DNA from: Bettongia penicillata ogilbyi
Lineage: Eukaryota; Chordata; Mammalia; Diprotodontia; Potoroidae
NCBI GenBank assembly: GCA_023548195.1
Contig: JAJHZJ010000579.1
Coordinates: forward strand, 1,032,084 to 1,096,083
Length of the DNA stretch: 64,000 nt
Direction of reading: 5' to 3'
Shown here: piece by piece, positions 10,565 to 22,599 of the stretch
How the letters are laid out: each line of letters opens with the position of its first letter
Position numbering within the stretch: the stretch's first letter is position 1
The notes under the pieces: model-generated
Databases searched by the model: none
The model's input: only the letters and a program-made list of their open reading frames with translations
Told to the model about the DNA's origin: nothing
Translations under genes and position numbers: made by a program

Positions 10565-11715
10565 AAAATTCTAACATCTAGGAATGGGGTACTAAGGAAG
10601 ACTTCATAGAGAAGGTGGCACCTGAAGTGAACCATGAAGGAAAATAAGGTTTCTTAGAGGTAGAGGAGAGGAGATAGAATTTTCAGGCATGTGCAAAAAC
10701 ACTGATTCAGGAAATGGGGTATTAAGTTCAGAAAATGACTGGTAGTTCAGTTTAGCTGGAATTCAGAGTTTGTCAAGGGAAATAAATTTATAATAAGACT
10801 GAAAAGGTATATAGGATAAATTTCAGAGAGCCTTAAATGCCAACCTGATGGGTTTGTGTTTTATCATATAAGAAACAAGGAGTCCTTGAAGACTTTTAAA
10901 GGAAGTGATATGAACAGAAGTTTGCTTTAGGGAACTTAATTTGGAAACTGAATTGATGGAAGACTGGCAACATGTAGGCCAATTAGTAGTTTATTATAAT
11001 CATCCAGTCAAAAGGTGAGCAGGATCTGAGCTAGGGTGGTGACAGTTTTGAATGGAAGAGAAAGGAATGCATAGAAGAGATGCTATGGAGGAAGCAAGAA
11101 GACTTGGCTGTTGATTAGATATGAAGACTAGAGGAGAAGGGAAAGTCCAAGATGATTCTGAAACTATGAACCTGGGTGACTGATACGTAGGTGGTGCCAT
11201 CAGAAGAAAGAGGGAAACTTGGATGGAGGTGGAGATGGGTGAGAATCTAGAGGGACAGTTAATACATTCAGTTTTGGTTATGTTGAATTTGAGTTGCTGA
11301 TGGGACAACCAGATGGAAATTTCCAGAAAATAGCTGATGATACATGATGAGTCCAAGAGAGAGATTTGAGATTGGGTATATTGATCTGAAATCATTTACA
11401 AAGAGAGCTTCTATGGGCAGTGACAAATAAAAAGGAAGGGAGAGGACCAAAGACAGAGTCTTAGGCAACTGATTGAGCAAGACAATCGATAACTAGCTGG
11501 CAAAGGAAATTGATAAAAGAGCCACACAGGAGGAGCAGGAGAGGGAGTCCAAAGGAGAAGATGAGGAGGAAGGGGTAGTCATCCATGTCAAAATTTTCGG
11601 AAAGGTCAAGGAGAATGAAAGTTGAAAATTTTTTCAGTTACAAATTTATTATTAAGAGAAAAGAGAGAAGTTTCATTTGAATGACAGGTAGATGCCAGAT
11701 TATAGGGGATTAAGG
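10565..11715 (-). pseudogene. L2-type LINE, reverse transcriptase remnant and 3' UTR
   Basis: An unusually long fragment of an old L2/CR1-clade LINE on the minus strand. The 131-codon frame 11395-11000 includes the stretch ISIWLSHQQLKFNITKTE, matching the 'W-x-x-x-N-x-L-K-L-N-x-x-K-T-E' block of L2/CR1 reverse transcriptases. Upstream on the minus strand the sequence fits the 'GVPQGSVLGP' block ('agacagagtcttaggc' on the plus strand). Downstream, 'tataatcatccagtcaaaaggtgagcagg' and 'gatgggtttgtgttttatcatataag' are the antisense of the C-terminal frame and 3' UTR. Other minus-strand fragments of this family lie at 50560, 59425 and 62630. Frame breaks and lost motifs show it is long dead. Confidence 0.7.
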
Positions 11716-12695
11716 ACTGTATACTCTAATAGGTGAGATGATAAATACAGAAATAAATCTAACATAGTGAAGTCTGTTCATTGTCTGTATCCTCTCCTAC
11801 TGAGTTTATAAAATTACTCCTATTGTTGTTTAGAGATGAGATGACCCCAGAGCTCCCTCACTACAAATCAGGCATTTATTTTAATGTTGGTGAAAATAGA
11901 AATTAGTTATTAAATGAGATTGTAGTTTGAACAAAAAAACTTATCTAAATTATATAATGTCATGGTGAAATGATTGCTTATTTTTAATATGTAAGTTTTT
12001 AAAATATATATTAGAATACAATTTTTCATTTCAACTAAACCATTTTGGGGCTAGACATCCAATGTCCAAGGTGGGGAGGCTGAATCTTTAAGATTTGGTG
12101 TCCCAAAGAACCCAACTCAGACATTGTAGAAGGAGGAGATTGTCGGTAATTCTGCTAATTCAAGAAGGTCTATTTACAGAGGCAATGACCTAAGCTTGGA
12201 GGCTCCATGAATCGCTGCATTGCATCTCTGCAAAAGGCTTTAACACTGCCTGAAGTTGGTAGAGATTGGTAGAAAAATAATTCTTTTGAGACATAACTGC
12301 TGATAGAGCTTTGGCATCCATGAAGGGAATATGAAACCTCAAAAGAGAGCAAGAGAGACAGCTTTTACCAGGCTGCTCCCTTTTCACTTTACAGAAGTGA
12401 ATACTTGTAGGTAATGCTCCCATCATAGTAGGATGTTTACATGAGAATGAATGTGTGTATCTACATGTGTGCTTGTCTATTTGTCTGTGTATATGGAGAA
12501 TGTATGCTTTTTAGGGGGGCAAATTTCTCTCTGTGTATTAGTGCATGGGAGGTAGGAACATGTGCTACTATGACAGTTTGATATAAACCACACAGATACA
12601 TTAAGGAGCATATTTTTGCTTGATTTGCCAAGGTTGAGTAATTGTCTCTACCGAAGGCCTTTCGGTGAATTAGTAAGTCAATTTAGAGCATTTAT
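11716..12695. other. Unassigned sequence
   Basis: No gene or repeat is recognised. Two overlapping minus-strand frames (12170-12426, 60-78 codons) have no domain signature. Confidence 0.4.
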
Positions 12696-12699
12696 AGGA

Positions 12700-12890
12700 T
12701 CATAGGTACATGGACTTGGAGATGCAAGGGACCACATAGGATGTTTAGCCCAACCTTCTCATTTACAAATGAAGAATCAAGACCTTAAGAGGTAAAACAA
12801 CCTTGTCAAGGTCACATAATGAGAGAGTCCAGGATTTGAACGTAGAGGGCCTGGATTCATCATGTTTTCCACCACTATATCTACCTCTTC
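12700..12890 (-). repeat. SINE
   Basis: 'ataggatcataggtacatggacttggagatgcaaggga' followed by 'ctcatttacaaatgaagaatcaagac', 'caaggtcacataatg' and 'ccaccactatatctacctc' is the antisense order of a tRNA-like therian SINE. Confidence 0.6.
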
Positions 12891-12904
12891 AATTATCTGA
12901 AGCA

Positions 12905-13010
12905 CTCAGAAGTTAAGTGACTTATCTATGTTCAATGCAGCTAGTAAGTATCAGTAGTAGGACCTGAACCTAGGTCTTTATAACCTCAGTTGCAAAATTC
13001 TCCTATTATC
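12905..13010 (-). repeat. SINE fragment
   Basis: 'agttaagtgacttatctatg', 'cagctagtaagtatcagtag' and 'gacctgaacctaggtcttta' are antisense SINE body sequence. Confidence 0.55.
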
Positions 13011-13117
13011 TTGGAAATCTAATCCTCAGTGAAGATTTCAAATTCTCACCTGACCTTAGGATCATCACATATCCATGAAAACCCTAATTATTATAGCTAC
13101 AGCAAGCTAATGTGATA

Positions 13118-13310
13118 TGGGCAGCTAGGTGGTATAGTGGATAGAAGACTGGCCTTGGAGTCGGGAAGAATTAAGTTCAAATTCTGACCATAGGCAAGAC
13201 AAATGCTCACCTTCCATTTTCCCATCTGTAAAATGGGTTCAACAATAACAGTACCTACCTTACAAGGTTGTTGTGAGGATCAAATGGAGTAATACTTGTA
13301 AAGCGCTGGA
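13118..13310 (+). repeat. Marsupial CORE-SINE (MON1-like)
   Basis: One of the clearest lineage markers here. The head 'gggcagctaggtggtatagtggatag' and 'ggccttggagtcgggaagaa' are followed by 'cccatctgtaaaatggg', 'aaggttgttgtgaggatcaaatgga' and 'gtaaagcgctgg'. Slightly truncated at the 3' end. Confidence 0.85.
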
Positions 13311-13319
13311 GAGAAGACT

Positions 13320-15070
13320 GGAGAGCCAAGATTTAGGTTCAACGTAGCTACTTACTAACGATACATTCTTGCCAAATCAAAGCATCGCAATTGGTCCTCA
13401 GTCTCCTCATGGGTAAATAAGAGTTTAAACGACATCCATACTTTCTTCTAACACTTGCTGAGTTTTTCATATCATCTTGGGTTTTGGTTGGATTCCCCCA
13501 AACTTTGATGGTCTTGATGAAAACCAAGACCTACTTATAACTCCCTTATATTATTTTATTACTTTACAAATGAAATTCATGAATCTTCTAGGGCTTCTTG
13601 CCCTTTTCCTTTTCTCCATATGTATGGGTCTTATATTTGAACTCCAGTTCCTTAAATCAAGCCTGTTGCAACATTCTGCTCTCTTTATTTTTCCCTAACC
13701 TTGGCCTTTTTTCCTTCCCAGCCTTTGATCAATCCTCTGAGGGCTGAGTAGAATGCAACAGGGAACTAGATTCACCTGACAGCAAAACCTTACTCAATTC
13801 AACAAATATTTATTTATTGCCTATTGTGGACAAGGCATTGTACTAATTTAAGGGGAAGGAACACGTCTAGTGCATGTTTTCTTTAGAAATTATATTTTCT
13901 AGAAGGTCCTGAATTATTGCATTGGGTATTCCCAAAGAGAATATAGTGCCTTGTTGTCTGCGCCTAGGTCTATTATAAAGGATAACCATCTATCTCAATT
14001 TATAGTTCATTAACCTACATTTCTGTTGAGTTTCTATGAAACAACAGCAATAAATCATATGATATCATAGTAAAAATACTTAAAATAAAATACAGTGTCA
14101 GTAATATGGAGTTAAATCAAGCAGCAAACACTTACACTATTCATTTCCCCAAACTATCACCTTTACATACGTCTCCAGGGGGATCGTTGGTCTCGTCTCC
14201 TGACTAACCATTCTTGGCTGCTTCTAAAACCTCTATAAGACAACAAAAACAGAATAAATCAAGCCCTAAAGGTCAGGATGTTAGCTAACAGTACATAACA
14301 ACAGCACTGGGTACATCAGGTGCATTGGGTTTTTGGAATGAAGGCATAAAAGATGTTGAAATTGGAATCATGAGAATTCTGGAGCTTTGTAGCCCAAGAA
14401 CAAGGTGAGCAGAACATCAGAGTCAGGTCTTAGCAGTCATTTCTTCCCCATTTCTCTCTTTCCTGTTTTCCCATCTCTCTGTCATCCAGACTCAAGTCTG
14501 TCGCTCATCTTATAGAAGAGTCCCAGTCTCCTTTCAAATTGCGATTGTTGAAACCTATTGCACAGACTTCTGGGAAATATAATTTACAAAGAGAACACAG
14601 ATTGGAAATATCATCCCTTATTTCAACCTCTGAACAAAGAGATATACAATAAAACATCCCCTGTCCTCAAGGAGAGATGTTTTTCCCCTGAAAGAGGGAA
14701 TTTTGTAATAATAGACACAGAAATAATTATGATGTATCTAAAAATGTAAATAAATCAGATGTAGAGGAAGACTTTCAGCTGACACATATATTCTCTGTTG
14801 GTATGATGCTCCCCAGAACTCTTATGTTGTTACTACCTTCAAGATCTTCAACTCAAACAACAAACATCAGGGAAGTAAGGTTACAGAATATTCCATGTAG
14901 AAAAATTCCTTTCACAGGACTTGTTATCTCCCCTCCTGGGGTTCAGTGTAAGAGAACTGTGTGATCTCTCTAGGCTGGAAATATTTAACACATTACACTG
15001 TGTTGTGGGGGGAGTTGAGGGGATTATTTTTGCTCTTGTCACATAGAAAATAACTTCATGATCCACTTAC
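13320..15070. other. Mostly unassigned sequence
   Basis: Contains a weak SINE-like stretch (13320-13430) and a 'caacaaatatttatttattgcctattgtgg' repeat fragment at 13798-13850. Open frames at 13477-13698 and 14558-14749 have no recognisable domain. Confidence 0.4.
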
Positions 15071-15076
15071 TATTTC

Positions 15077-15171
15077 TAAAGTGATTTAGATTAGCTCTCT
15101 AGAGCTGCTAGCATCACTGAATCGACCCTGTGAGTCTGTGGTTTCTAGAGATCTAATCTAAATTCACTTTA
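15077..15171. repeat. Near-perfect inverted repeat (hairpin)
   Basis: The left arm 15077-15102 ('taaagtgatttagattag' plus 'ctctctag') is complementary to the right arm 15145-15171 with one mismatch and one one-base bulge over 26 bp. The loop is about 42 nt. A third copy of the arm core, 'agatttagattagg', lies at 15185-15198. It could be a small MITE or a transcribed hairpin. The loop is larger than usual for a microRNA precursor. Confidence 0.8.
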
Positions 15172-15479
15172 AATGTGTCGAGTAGATTTAGATTAGGTTA
15201 TTTATATATACTATGCAATTCTTCCCTGGTGTTGGGAAAACAGGAAGCATATAGCAATATTCCTCTGTCTCTGTCTTGTATGATAAAACAGTTTACTTTT
15301 CTGACTAAACATTTCTTTTAAAATAAATCCAAGCTCACTTTAACAAAGCAACAAGGTCTAGTTAGTAGTAATTCTAGACTGGGTTCTAGTCCAAATCCTC
15401 TAACAGTTGACATAATGAAATTTACTTAAAGGTCCATTTCTCAATTTTCTTTTTCTTATAATCGGGAAAAAGACACTTT

Positions 15480-15905
15480 CTTTTTTTTTTTGATATGCTT
15501 TCTTTTTTTTTATTTTATTTATTTATTTTTTAATGTTTTATAATCATTTCCTTAAAGTTAAGATTTTATCCCCCCCCATCCTTCCCCCACTACCCCCCTC
15601 CCTCCCCATGACAGCATACAATTTTGTATAGGTTCTACATATACTTTCCTATTGAGCACATTTTCACTATAGTCATGCTATGTAGTCGAACTAAAATAAA
15701 TGGAAGAAATCATATAACAAATCAAAACATAATACACTGAAACCCCCCCCCCCACCACACACAAACATGATCTGCTACATTCTGCGAATGACTTCCATAT
15801 TTCTTTCTCTGAGTGTGGAAGGCATTTTGCCTTAGAAGACCGACATTAGGATTTTTTTTTTTTCTCAGTAAGTTCTTCAGCATAATATAGTGCAAAAAAT
15901 TCAAC
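15480..15905 (-). repeat. L1 3' end fragment
   Basis: A T-rich start (poly-A on the minus strand), a poly-C/pyrimidine tract 15570-15605, 'gacagcatacaattttgtataggttctacatata', 'cattttcactatagtcatgctatgtag' and 'atttctttctctgagtgtggaagg' follow the antisense order of marsupial L1 3' UTR and terminal ORF2 seen at 48380-48600 and 55330-55560. Includes a 10-base C run near 15743. Confidence 0.6.
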
Positions 15906-17165
15906 TCCAAGATTCTAATTCCAGTCGAGTGACCTCGAGCACACTGGGACCTGGTTCAGATCCTACTTCTCTTAGTTACCACCTTAGTGACCACCATTTC
16001 TTTATTTTTAAATGAAAGTATTGGACTAGATCTCTAAAAATCTTTTTAGATCTCTGGTTTCTTCCTTCAGGACACAGTATTAAAAGATAATAAAGATTAT
16101 ATTTTTTCACAGTAGAAACAAAAACAAGAATTTTTTTTTAGGATGAGTTAAAGATTTTCCTTATTTTTTTTTATATTTTATGGAACTCCTTATAGTGATC
16201 AAATTACCATAGGTAATTTCTCATTTTCTAGCTGAAACCCTCATGGAATAATTTCATCTCTCACTGTGCAATATTAAAAATAATAGTAGTTGAAAAATAT
16301 GTTTTATCATCTTAAGTACTCAGCATCCTCATATTATCCTGGCCCTTTCTGTAAGAACAGCTTTCTTATGTATGGTTTGCTTGGACACCATTGTTAACTG
16401 AAACGGGAAGGATTTCAGACATGCTAGTCTTCAAGACTGGCCAAGGACAAAGAAACATGGGGTCTGAAAATTAGGCCACCAGCATTCCTAGAGTCCTCAA
16501 CCGGAACAGGCTGTGAATGACTCTTGGCTCCAGTTCCTGGTTTCAAGTTTTGGATCTTTTTTATCAGACATTCTGACCTCAGTGTCCAGATTCCTGCTGT
16601 AACTCTCTTGTACATCTGGAAGGACCAGGACACTTAATTAAATGAGCCTTTTTTTGTTGTTGTTCCAAGGACTTTTGCCACATACGATTTTATGTTAAGA
16701 CTGTCCAAATTTAGGCTTGCTTTTCTTTTCTTTTCTTATTTTATCAACTAATCCAGGACCTCTTGAAACGTGACTTAAAACATCTTGCTTTAACCACCTG
16801 TTCCGTAATGCCTTCTGCTATAGCAAACCGGGACATATCAGAAATAATTGGATCAAATGATATCTTGGACATCTGAATATACTCTTTAAAAGAAGAAAGC
16901 AAACAGAAAATGGTGCCATCATTTATCAAAGCTGACAACCAAAGTGAATTCTTTTTCATCTGAAGTCTTTGGTTTGATATTTAAGTTGCAGTGATTTGAA
17001 ACAGTGTTTTAGTGAAATGATTTTTCAAAAGTAGATCCAGTGATCATGCTGCTCTCTTCTACAGGTCAACCAACCAGCAACTGCTGAAGAATCTACTATG
17101 TTCCAGGAATGGTGTTTGATTCTGGGAATGCTCAGACAAGAAAATATATCTGATATATTCTGTCC
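15906..17165. other. Mostly unassigned; two adjacent minus-strand frames
   Basis: Minus-strand frames at 16959-16744 (71 codons) and 16633-16424 (69 codons) have unbiased composition, unlike most chance frames here. The first is followed directly by an A-rich run on its own strand (plus-strand 16720-16743 'ttttcttttcttttctta'). I cannot match either to a known family. They may be fragments of an old retrocopy or chance. A repeat fragment ('ctactatgttccaggaatggtg') lies at 17090-17150. Confidence 0.3.
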
Positions 17166-17169
17166 ATAT

Positions 17170-17412
17170 TATAGGACAGTTGGTGGTGCAGTGGATGGAG
17201 CGCTGGGCCTTTAGTCAGAGAGATTCATCTTCGTGAGTTCAAATCCAGCCTCAGATATTTCCTTGCTGCATGATCCTAGGGAAATCCCTTAGTGCTCTTT
17301 GTCTCAGGGTCCTCATTGTAAGATGATCCGCGGAAGCAAAAATAGTCAACCACTCCGGTGTTTTTGCCAAGAAAACCCTAAATGTGGTTATAAAGAGTTG
17401 GACAAGAAATCC
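17170..17412 (+). repeat. tRNA-like marsupial SINE with RTE-type tail
   Basis: Head 'acagttggtggtgcagtggatgg', B-box 'gagttcaaatccagcctcagata', then 'ccactccggtgtttttgccaagaaaaccc' and the tail 'aagagttggacaagaaat'. Complete and sense to the plus strand. Confidence 0.8.
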
Positions 17413-17451
17413 GTATTAGCCCTGTGGTTACTTCTCCTACTTAGACATGTC

Positions 17452-17566
17452 ACCATTGTGTATACTTGTATACATGCACACATACATGCCAACTCATATA
17501 TATGCACTCACCTGTGAGTGTTTGCATACATGTATGACTCTCTCTCTCTCACACACACACATCTTA
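17452..17566. repeat. CA/CATA/CT microsatellite region
   Basis: Interrupted 'cacacatacatgc' and 'ctctctctctcacacacacac' repeats. Confidence 0.8.
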
Positions 17567-17569
17567 TCA

Positions 17570-19475
17570 TAGGTAGACTTTCTAAAAACATTGACAACAA
17601 CCCTCTACGATGACATCCTTGAGAATGTGAAGAGGAAGAAAGGAAAAAATGGTAAAAAATAAAGATATCTGCCAGGAGAGGTGATTGCCAGTAACACGTG
17701 CTCAGTTAATAATAATAGAGACTTAGAATAGAGAGAGTGTAGGAAAGGAGGATGTAGACACTTTGCCTATGGAAAGAAAAATGGAAGAAGGAGGTTTTTG
17801 AAAGATCTATCAAATAAACATATAAGTGCTAGAGCACCTGTGTGCAAAGCACAGTGGTTCTTTCCTGACACATATACAGAGGTCCCTTATATACTCCTGC
17901 ACACTAATGAAAGAAAGTCTGCTCCTTATCTCATAGTGGGAGAAGTCAAGAAGGAGAAGGGTGATCTTGATGAGCACAGAAAGGGGCTGAGTTGACTTCA
18001 TTCAGTCATCCTTAAAGATTCATTTCCTAGGGTCAGGAATGGAAAGAGAAAGGAGAAGGCCTAGTAAATACTTATTTCTCAGGGCTGTCCTCAGCCACCC
18101 TATTTGTTTGTCCTTGTTCTCAGAATCTCCCCTATACTCCACCCCCTGCCAAAAAAAAAAGAAAAGAAAATGAAGGCCAGTAATCCAAAAACTGGCGCTG
18201 TAACAGAGTCAACATGCTGCTTTCTGGACACACTGAGCCAGTTTGAGCCAGATGTTTATCTTTTCCTAATGTACCTTCTATAGAATATCAGGCTTTATCA
18301 TTCTATGCACACTTTCATAATAGATTACTCTGTCCATATGACTTCTTCCTCAATTAGAAATGTCCTGATGCTTACATAGTTATAGGTACTACCCAAAAAA
18401 TTGTTGTGATAATAAGGATTGCAAAAGGAATCCCCCCTTCTTTCCTCAAAAGTACATCTTGAGGCTGTTTCTCAGATGAAGGTAGGATTAACCTTTGAAA
18501 AATACTGCTTACTGCACTGAATGTATATTTAAAATGTGTCTAACAGTAGCCATCTCTATGATAGGGAGGGGAGGAAAGAATAAAAGGGAAGAAAATAGAA
18601 AAAAAGAATTTACATGATAACTTTATTATATATTTAAAAGGAATATCAAGTAGTACATAATAGATTTGGAGTTTTCATGTGCAATAATTATTTATTTTGC
18701 TATGTTATGGGAATGCTTGCTTTAACCTATAAATTAAAAATAAAATAAATAAAATTTAAAATAAATTATTCCTTTTAATTTTCTTTTCCTTTATATTCAT
18801 GCAGTTATGTGAACATAAATAGGTAGAAAGAAAGAGAAACAAAAAAGAAAAAAACAGTGAGGGCCATAACATATATATTAGGTGCATATCGTAACTTGAT
18901 GAGTGAGAATTATAAAGCACCCAAAATGCAGAGACACAAATAAGGATGCTTTCTTGTCACTTTGATAGTTTAAAATATCTCTTATTTTCCAGGACCTTGT
19001 ACAGCTATTTCAATGCCCATGTGGCTCTCTGCCAGGGCACTCTACCACAGTGGTTTTGAGAACATTAAGGCAGACACAGAGACACACACAACTTGTTTCA
19101 AACTAGGTAGTGAGTCTTCAAAAATGTGATTTCACAATGTTTGTTATTCCAAAACCATTTGAAGGGTGCTTGAGGATTCTGTTTATTGTGCTAAGTTAAT
19201 TTTTTCTTTGATAAAAGGATCTATCAAAGGAAATACTTTCTTGTCCAAATAAACTTAGCTAGGACCCCACCGTATATTTTGGCTTTACTTCACAAGTGTG
19301 GAATAACCTCAGGTCCCAAAGCAATTTTTTATTCCAAAATAAACGAGAAAGAGACTAAGATGATTGAATTATAGCCTCAGTGCATAGCAAACCACTTTCA
19401 TCACCTTGAAAATGGTTCTACCCACAGTTGGCACTCAATAATTGCTTATTACTTATTTCATGTTGTATGTTTATA
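17570..19475. other. Unassigned sequence
   Basis: No gene is supported. Two complementary-strand frames at 17798-18001 (about 65 codons) are shadows of each other with no domain. 18560-18780 is purine-rich then A-rich ('aaattaaaaataaaataaataaa') and may be a LINE tail of unidentified type. Confidence 0.4.
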
Positions 19476-19479
19476 GTTC

Positions 19480-19720
19480 AGCTGCTACCTCCTACCAAGG
19501 CACTTCCTATGTCTCTCATGAATAATCACTTTATCCTCTTGAAATTATTTCACATTATTTTCTATATGCTTAATAGTTACTTATGTATTATTATAGTTTT
19601 TCAATAAAATGTAACATCTTTGATGGCAGAGACGTTTTTCTTTTTGTCTTTGTGTCAACAAGCATTTATTAAATGCCCACTATGCGTTCAACACTGTGCT
19701 AAGTAAGACCTAGATTCTAG
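19480..19720 (+). repeat. L2-type LINE 3' end plus short repeat
   Basis: 'gctacctcctaccaaggcacttcc', 'gaaattatttcacattattttctatatgc' and 'tctttgatggcagagacg' are in L2-like 3' UTR order. 'caacaagcatttattaaatgcccactatgc' then begins another short repeat. Confidence 0.6.
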
Positions 19721-19837
19721 CACAGTGCTGGACATATATAGTGGATCTGAATTAAACATATATGTATGTAGTTCAGCAATTAAAGATACATACATATAGT
19801 GCTATATATGTATATAGACAAATGTATATATTTGTCT

Positions 19838-20090
19838 GGGGAGCTAGGTCGTGCGGCAGACAGAGCACTCAGCCTGGAGTCAAGGAGACTCATCTTCCTG
19901 AGTTAAAATATAGCCTCAGAACTTGATGGGATGATTCTGGGCAAGTCACTTAACTCTATTTACCTCAGTTTCCTCATCTGTAAACTGAGCTGTAAAAAAT
20001 AGCAAATCACTCCAGTATCTTTGCCAAGAAAACCCCCAAAGGGAGCCATGAAGAGTTAGACATGACCGAAAAACTGAACACACACAGAGA
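19838..20090 (+). repeat. tRNA-like marsupial SINE with RTE-type tail
   Basis: 'ggggagctaggtcgtgcggcagacagagcac', 'gggcaagtcacttaactc', 'cagtttcctcatctgtaaac', 'cactccagtatctttgccaagaaaaccc' and 'gaagagttagacatgaccgaaa'. Full length. Confidence 0.85.
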
Positions 20091-20144
20091 TCTATAATGT
20101 GTGTGTATGTGTCTATGTTTATACATAGACTTACAATCGCCCCC

Positions 20145-20252
20145 ATTAGAATGTCATCTCCTTACGGAAGGTGCTAATTCGATCTATTCCTGTATCCCTA
20201 GGTTTTATGAGAGTAAGTACTTTGTAAGTGCCTGTTAACTGACTAATTTTTG
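20145..20252 (+). repeat. L2-type LINE tail fragment
   Basis: 'agaatgtcatctccttacggaaggtgc' and 'gtaagtactttgtaagtgcctgttaactgactaa' are the terminal L2-like pattern. Confidence 0.5.
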
Positions 20253-20439
20253 TATGGGCTGTCACTTACATCTTCTGAACCTCTCTGAAGCACCTCGCAT
20301 AGGGTTCCAAACAACACAGATGCTTGGTGAGTGTGTACTGGCCACACAGCCTGTGGGGCTGCTCCAAACATAGGCATTTTCTTAGAAAAGAAGTTTGGGG
20401 CCACAACTGCCACTTGAAACTTGCTGGTTAAATCAGAAA

Positions 20440-20610
20440 ATCTCCTATTTGGAGCTAGAAAGTCTTTTAGAGGTCAAGTAGCCTCTTGCCATTTTATGTA
20501 CAATGGTTAAATTACTTAGTCATAGTCACTTATGTATTAGGCAAAAAAAAAGCCCAAACATAAAACCAGGTTCTCTAAGTCCAAATTCAGCACTCTTTCC
20601 ATTCCCACAT
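20440..20610 (-). repeat. SINE fragment
   Basis: 'atttggagctagaaagtcttttagaggtcaagtagcc' followed by 'aaaccaggttctctaagtccaaattcagcactctttcc' is antisense SINE sequence, interrupted by a poly-A run at 20542. Confidence 0.5.
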
Positions 20611-20889
20611 AATGCAGGGTGGAGGCTTTTAGGTGAACTACCTTCTGTAGCTGATGTAGATGTAGATCTGAGATTTCTTAAGGGGGTGCATGGTCATGTG
20701 AACACAAGGCAAAGCATTTCCATGGCAGAGCTCTGTTATTAGTGGTCTAGAGAGGAGGGCTTAATCAAATCTGCAGCTATCATAGAAAAGGAAGCTAGAG
20801 AGGACAGCAGAAGTACATCACTGCTGGGATGAATTGTCCAGTGATGGGGATATGGTTTGGGGGATTTGAACTTAGTTTCTTCTCCCATT

Positions 20890-21140
20890 TCCCCAATCTA
20901 AGCTTTCTTATTTTTGTTAAGGGCACCACCATCCCTCCAGGTTCAAAACCATGGAATCATTCTGTACTTTTCACTGTCCCTTACCCAACATATCTAATTA
21001 GTTCCCAAGCCTTGTCTAACCCCCAAAATTATATATATTCTCTTCTCTGCACTCCTTAGTTAAGACCTTCATCATTTCTTACCTGGACTATTTTAAAAGC
21101 CTCCTGATTGATGTTTCCATGTTAAGTCCCTCTCCTCTAC
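20890..21140 (+). repeat. L2-type LINE reverse-transcriptase fragment
   Basis: 'gggcaccaccatccctccag', 'acatatctaattagttcccaagcc' and 'accttcatcatttcttacctggactattttaaaagcctcctg' follow the L2-like coding order (the 'LDYCNSLL' region). Frame-shifted and decayed. Confidence 0.55.
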
Positions 21141-21149
21141 AATCTATCT

Positions 21150-21470
21150 GTCAGTCAGTCAGTCCACAAACATTTATCAAGCACTTACTACATGTCAAAC
21201 ATTGTCTTCCTGCAGGCTCTTATCACATCACAATTATTGACAGTTTTACATGAGATAATGTCTATGAAGCATTTTGTCAGTTATAAAGTGCAATATCATC
21301 ATCCTCTGCTCTCTCTGCTCCTCTTTCTCCCTCATCTTTATCCCCTGCCTTTCCTATATGTGATGGGAAATGTAAAATGCTGGGAATACAAAAACAAGGC
21401 AGAAAGAAATGCAGTTGCTGCCCTCCAGGAGATTATATTCTAATGGGAGAAGACAATATATAAAAGGAAC
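21150..21470 (+). repeat. SINE and short repeat fragments
   Basis: 'cacaaacatttatcaagcacttactacatgtc' (21160-21192), a CORE-SINE 3' end 'atgagataatgtctatgaagcattttgtcag' (21250-21300), and 'gctgccctccaggagattatattctaatgggagaagac' (21417-21455). Read in order they look like one repeat split by a SINE. Confidence 0.45.
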
Positions 21471-21474
21471 CTGA

Positions 21475-22130
21475 AAATGAAAGGAGAAAGGAAATAGAAA
21501 AAATCTCGAGCTCATCTTTGACAGTAATGAAAACATAGTTGACCTGGATGCCTTCCTTATTTAAATGGTGGCTTTGGGGAGAGCCATTCATGAGGAAAAA
21601 AGACACAAAGGGGTGAAAGGTACTTCCAATATATAAATTCCAGGCCAGAAAGTCCTAGAATAAGGTCTAACCACATAGAAATTTTAAAATTTGTAGAAAG
21701 AGTACATTTAAGTATGTAACTTCCCACTGAGGCAGTCCCAAATTATTTTTTGACCTAATAAAAAGGAAAGACCTATTGTCTTTCCAGAGTTGGTATCCAA
21801 AAGTGATAAGAGAACTTCTCAAATTTGTCAAAGCTAAGGACCACTACTCACTTTTAATGATTCATCTGGGAATAGATGATCCTATCAAATCAAATAAAAA
21901 TGTTAAAATGATCAAGTCCTAAGAAATAAAGTGAAGAACTTAAAGATATAGGTGGCATTTGGGACACTTTTTTGATCTATCATGTAATTCAGAAGAGAAA
22001 GGAACACTTTGAGAGTGAACAGTAGGTTAAGCAGATGAAGTCTTAAGATGAAGATATAGATATTAGGACCATTGCTTACAATAGAGGAATGACAGGGGAT
22101 GAAGACAAGGGAGAAAGAAGAATGGAGGAG
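21475..22130. other. Unassigned sequence
   Basis: No gene or repeat recognised. Confidence 0.4.
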
Positions 22131-22134
22131 GCAG

Positions 22135-22222
22135 AGTATAATGACAGCTGCTACTGATTTAAAACTGGAAAAATGCTTCATAGACATTATTTCATCTACA
22201 ACTTATGATAACTGTGTGGCAC
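22135..22222 (-). repeat. CORE-SINE 3' end
   Basis: 'actggaaaaatgcttcatagacattatttcatct' is antisense to the CORE-SINE 3' region. Confidence 0.5.
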
Positions 22223-22349
22223 GATAGCAGACTGCAGAAAGAAGACAGCTCTAAGCTCTTGTTTTCTCTGCTAAAGAGAATAACTTTTGAATACAAAAAA
22301 TGACTAATGGAGAGTTGAAACAATATAATTGAAAAGAGATTTTGAAAAA

Positions 22350-22480
22350 TTCAATAAAGAGTTATTAAACCTACTGTGGGCCAGGAATGGTGCTAAGCAC
22401 AAGGCAACAAATAGGAAAAAGAAATAATCCCTGCACTCATGGAGTCTGAAACCTAACAGGGGCTCATTCTTTGTGGTTAT
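22350..22480 (+). repeat. Short interspersed repeat fragment
   Basis: 'gagttattaaacctactgtgggccaggaatggtgctaagc' and 'ccctgcactcatggagtctg' match the motif at 9425, 19655 and 58295. Confidence 0.5.
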
Positions 22481-22599
22481 GAGATTTCAGATGATCAGGC
22501 TGTCAGTGGGGATGAAGAAAGTGTTCAGTATAGTGAAGCCAAATAGAACTGCTGATGGAGAATGGAACACTAGTAAGGGAACATCTAGTTGTCCTTGAT

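Noticed and set aside
11000..11395. 131-codon minus-strand frame as a novel protein
   Set aside because: It contains the W..H..LKFN..KTE block of L2/CR1 reverse transcriptases, so it is a LINE remnant.
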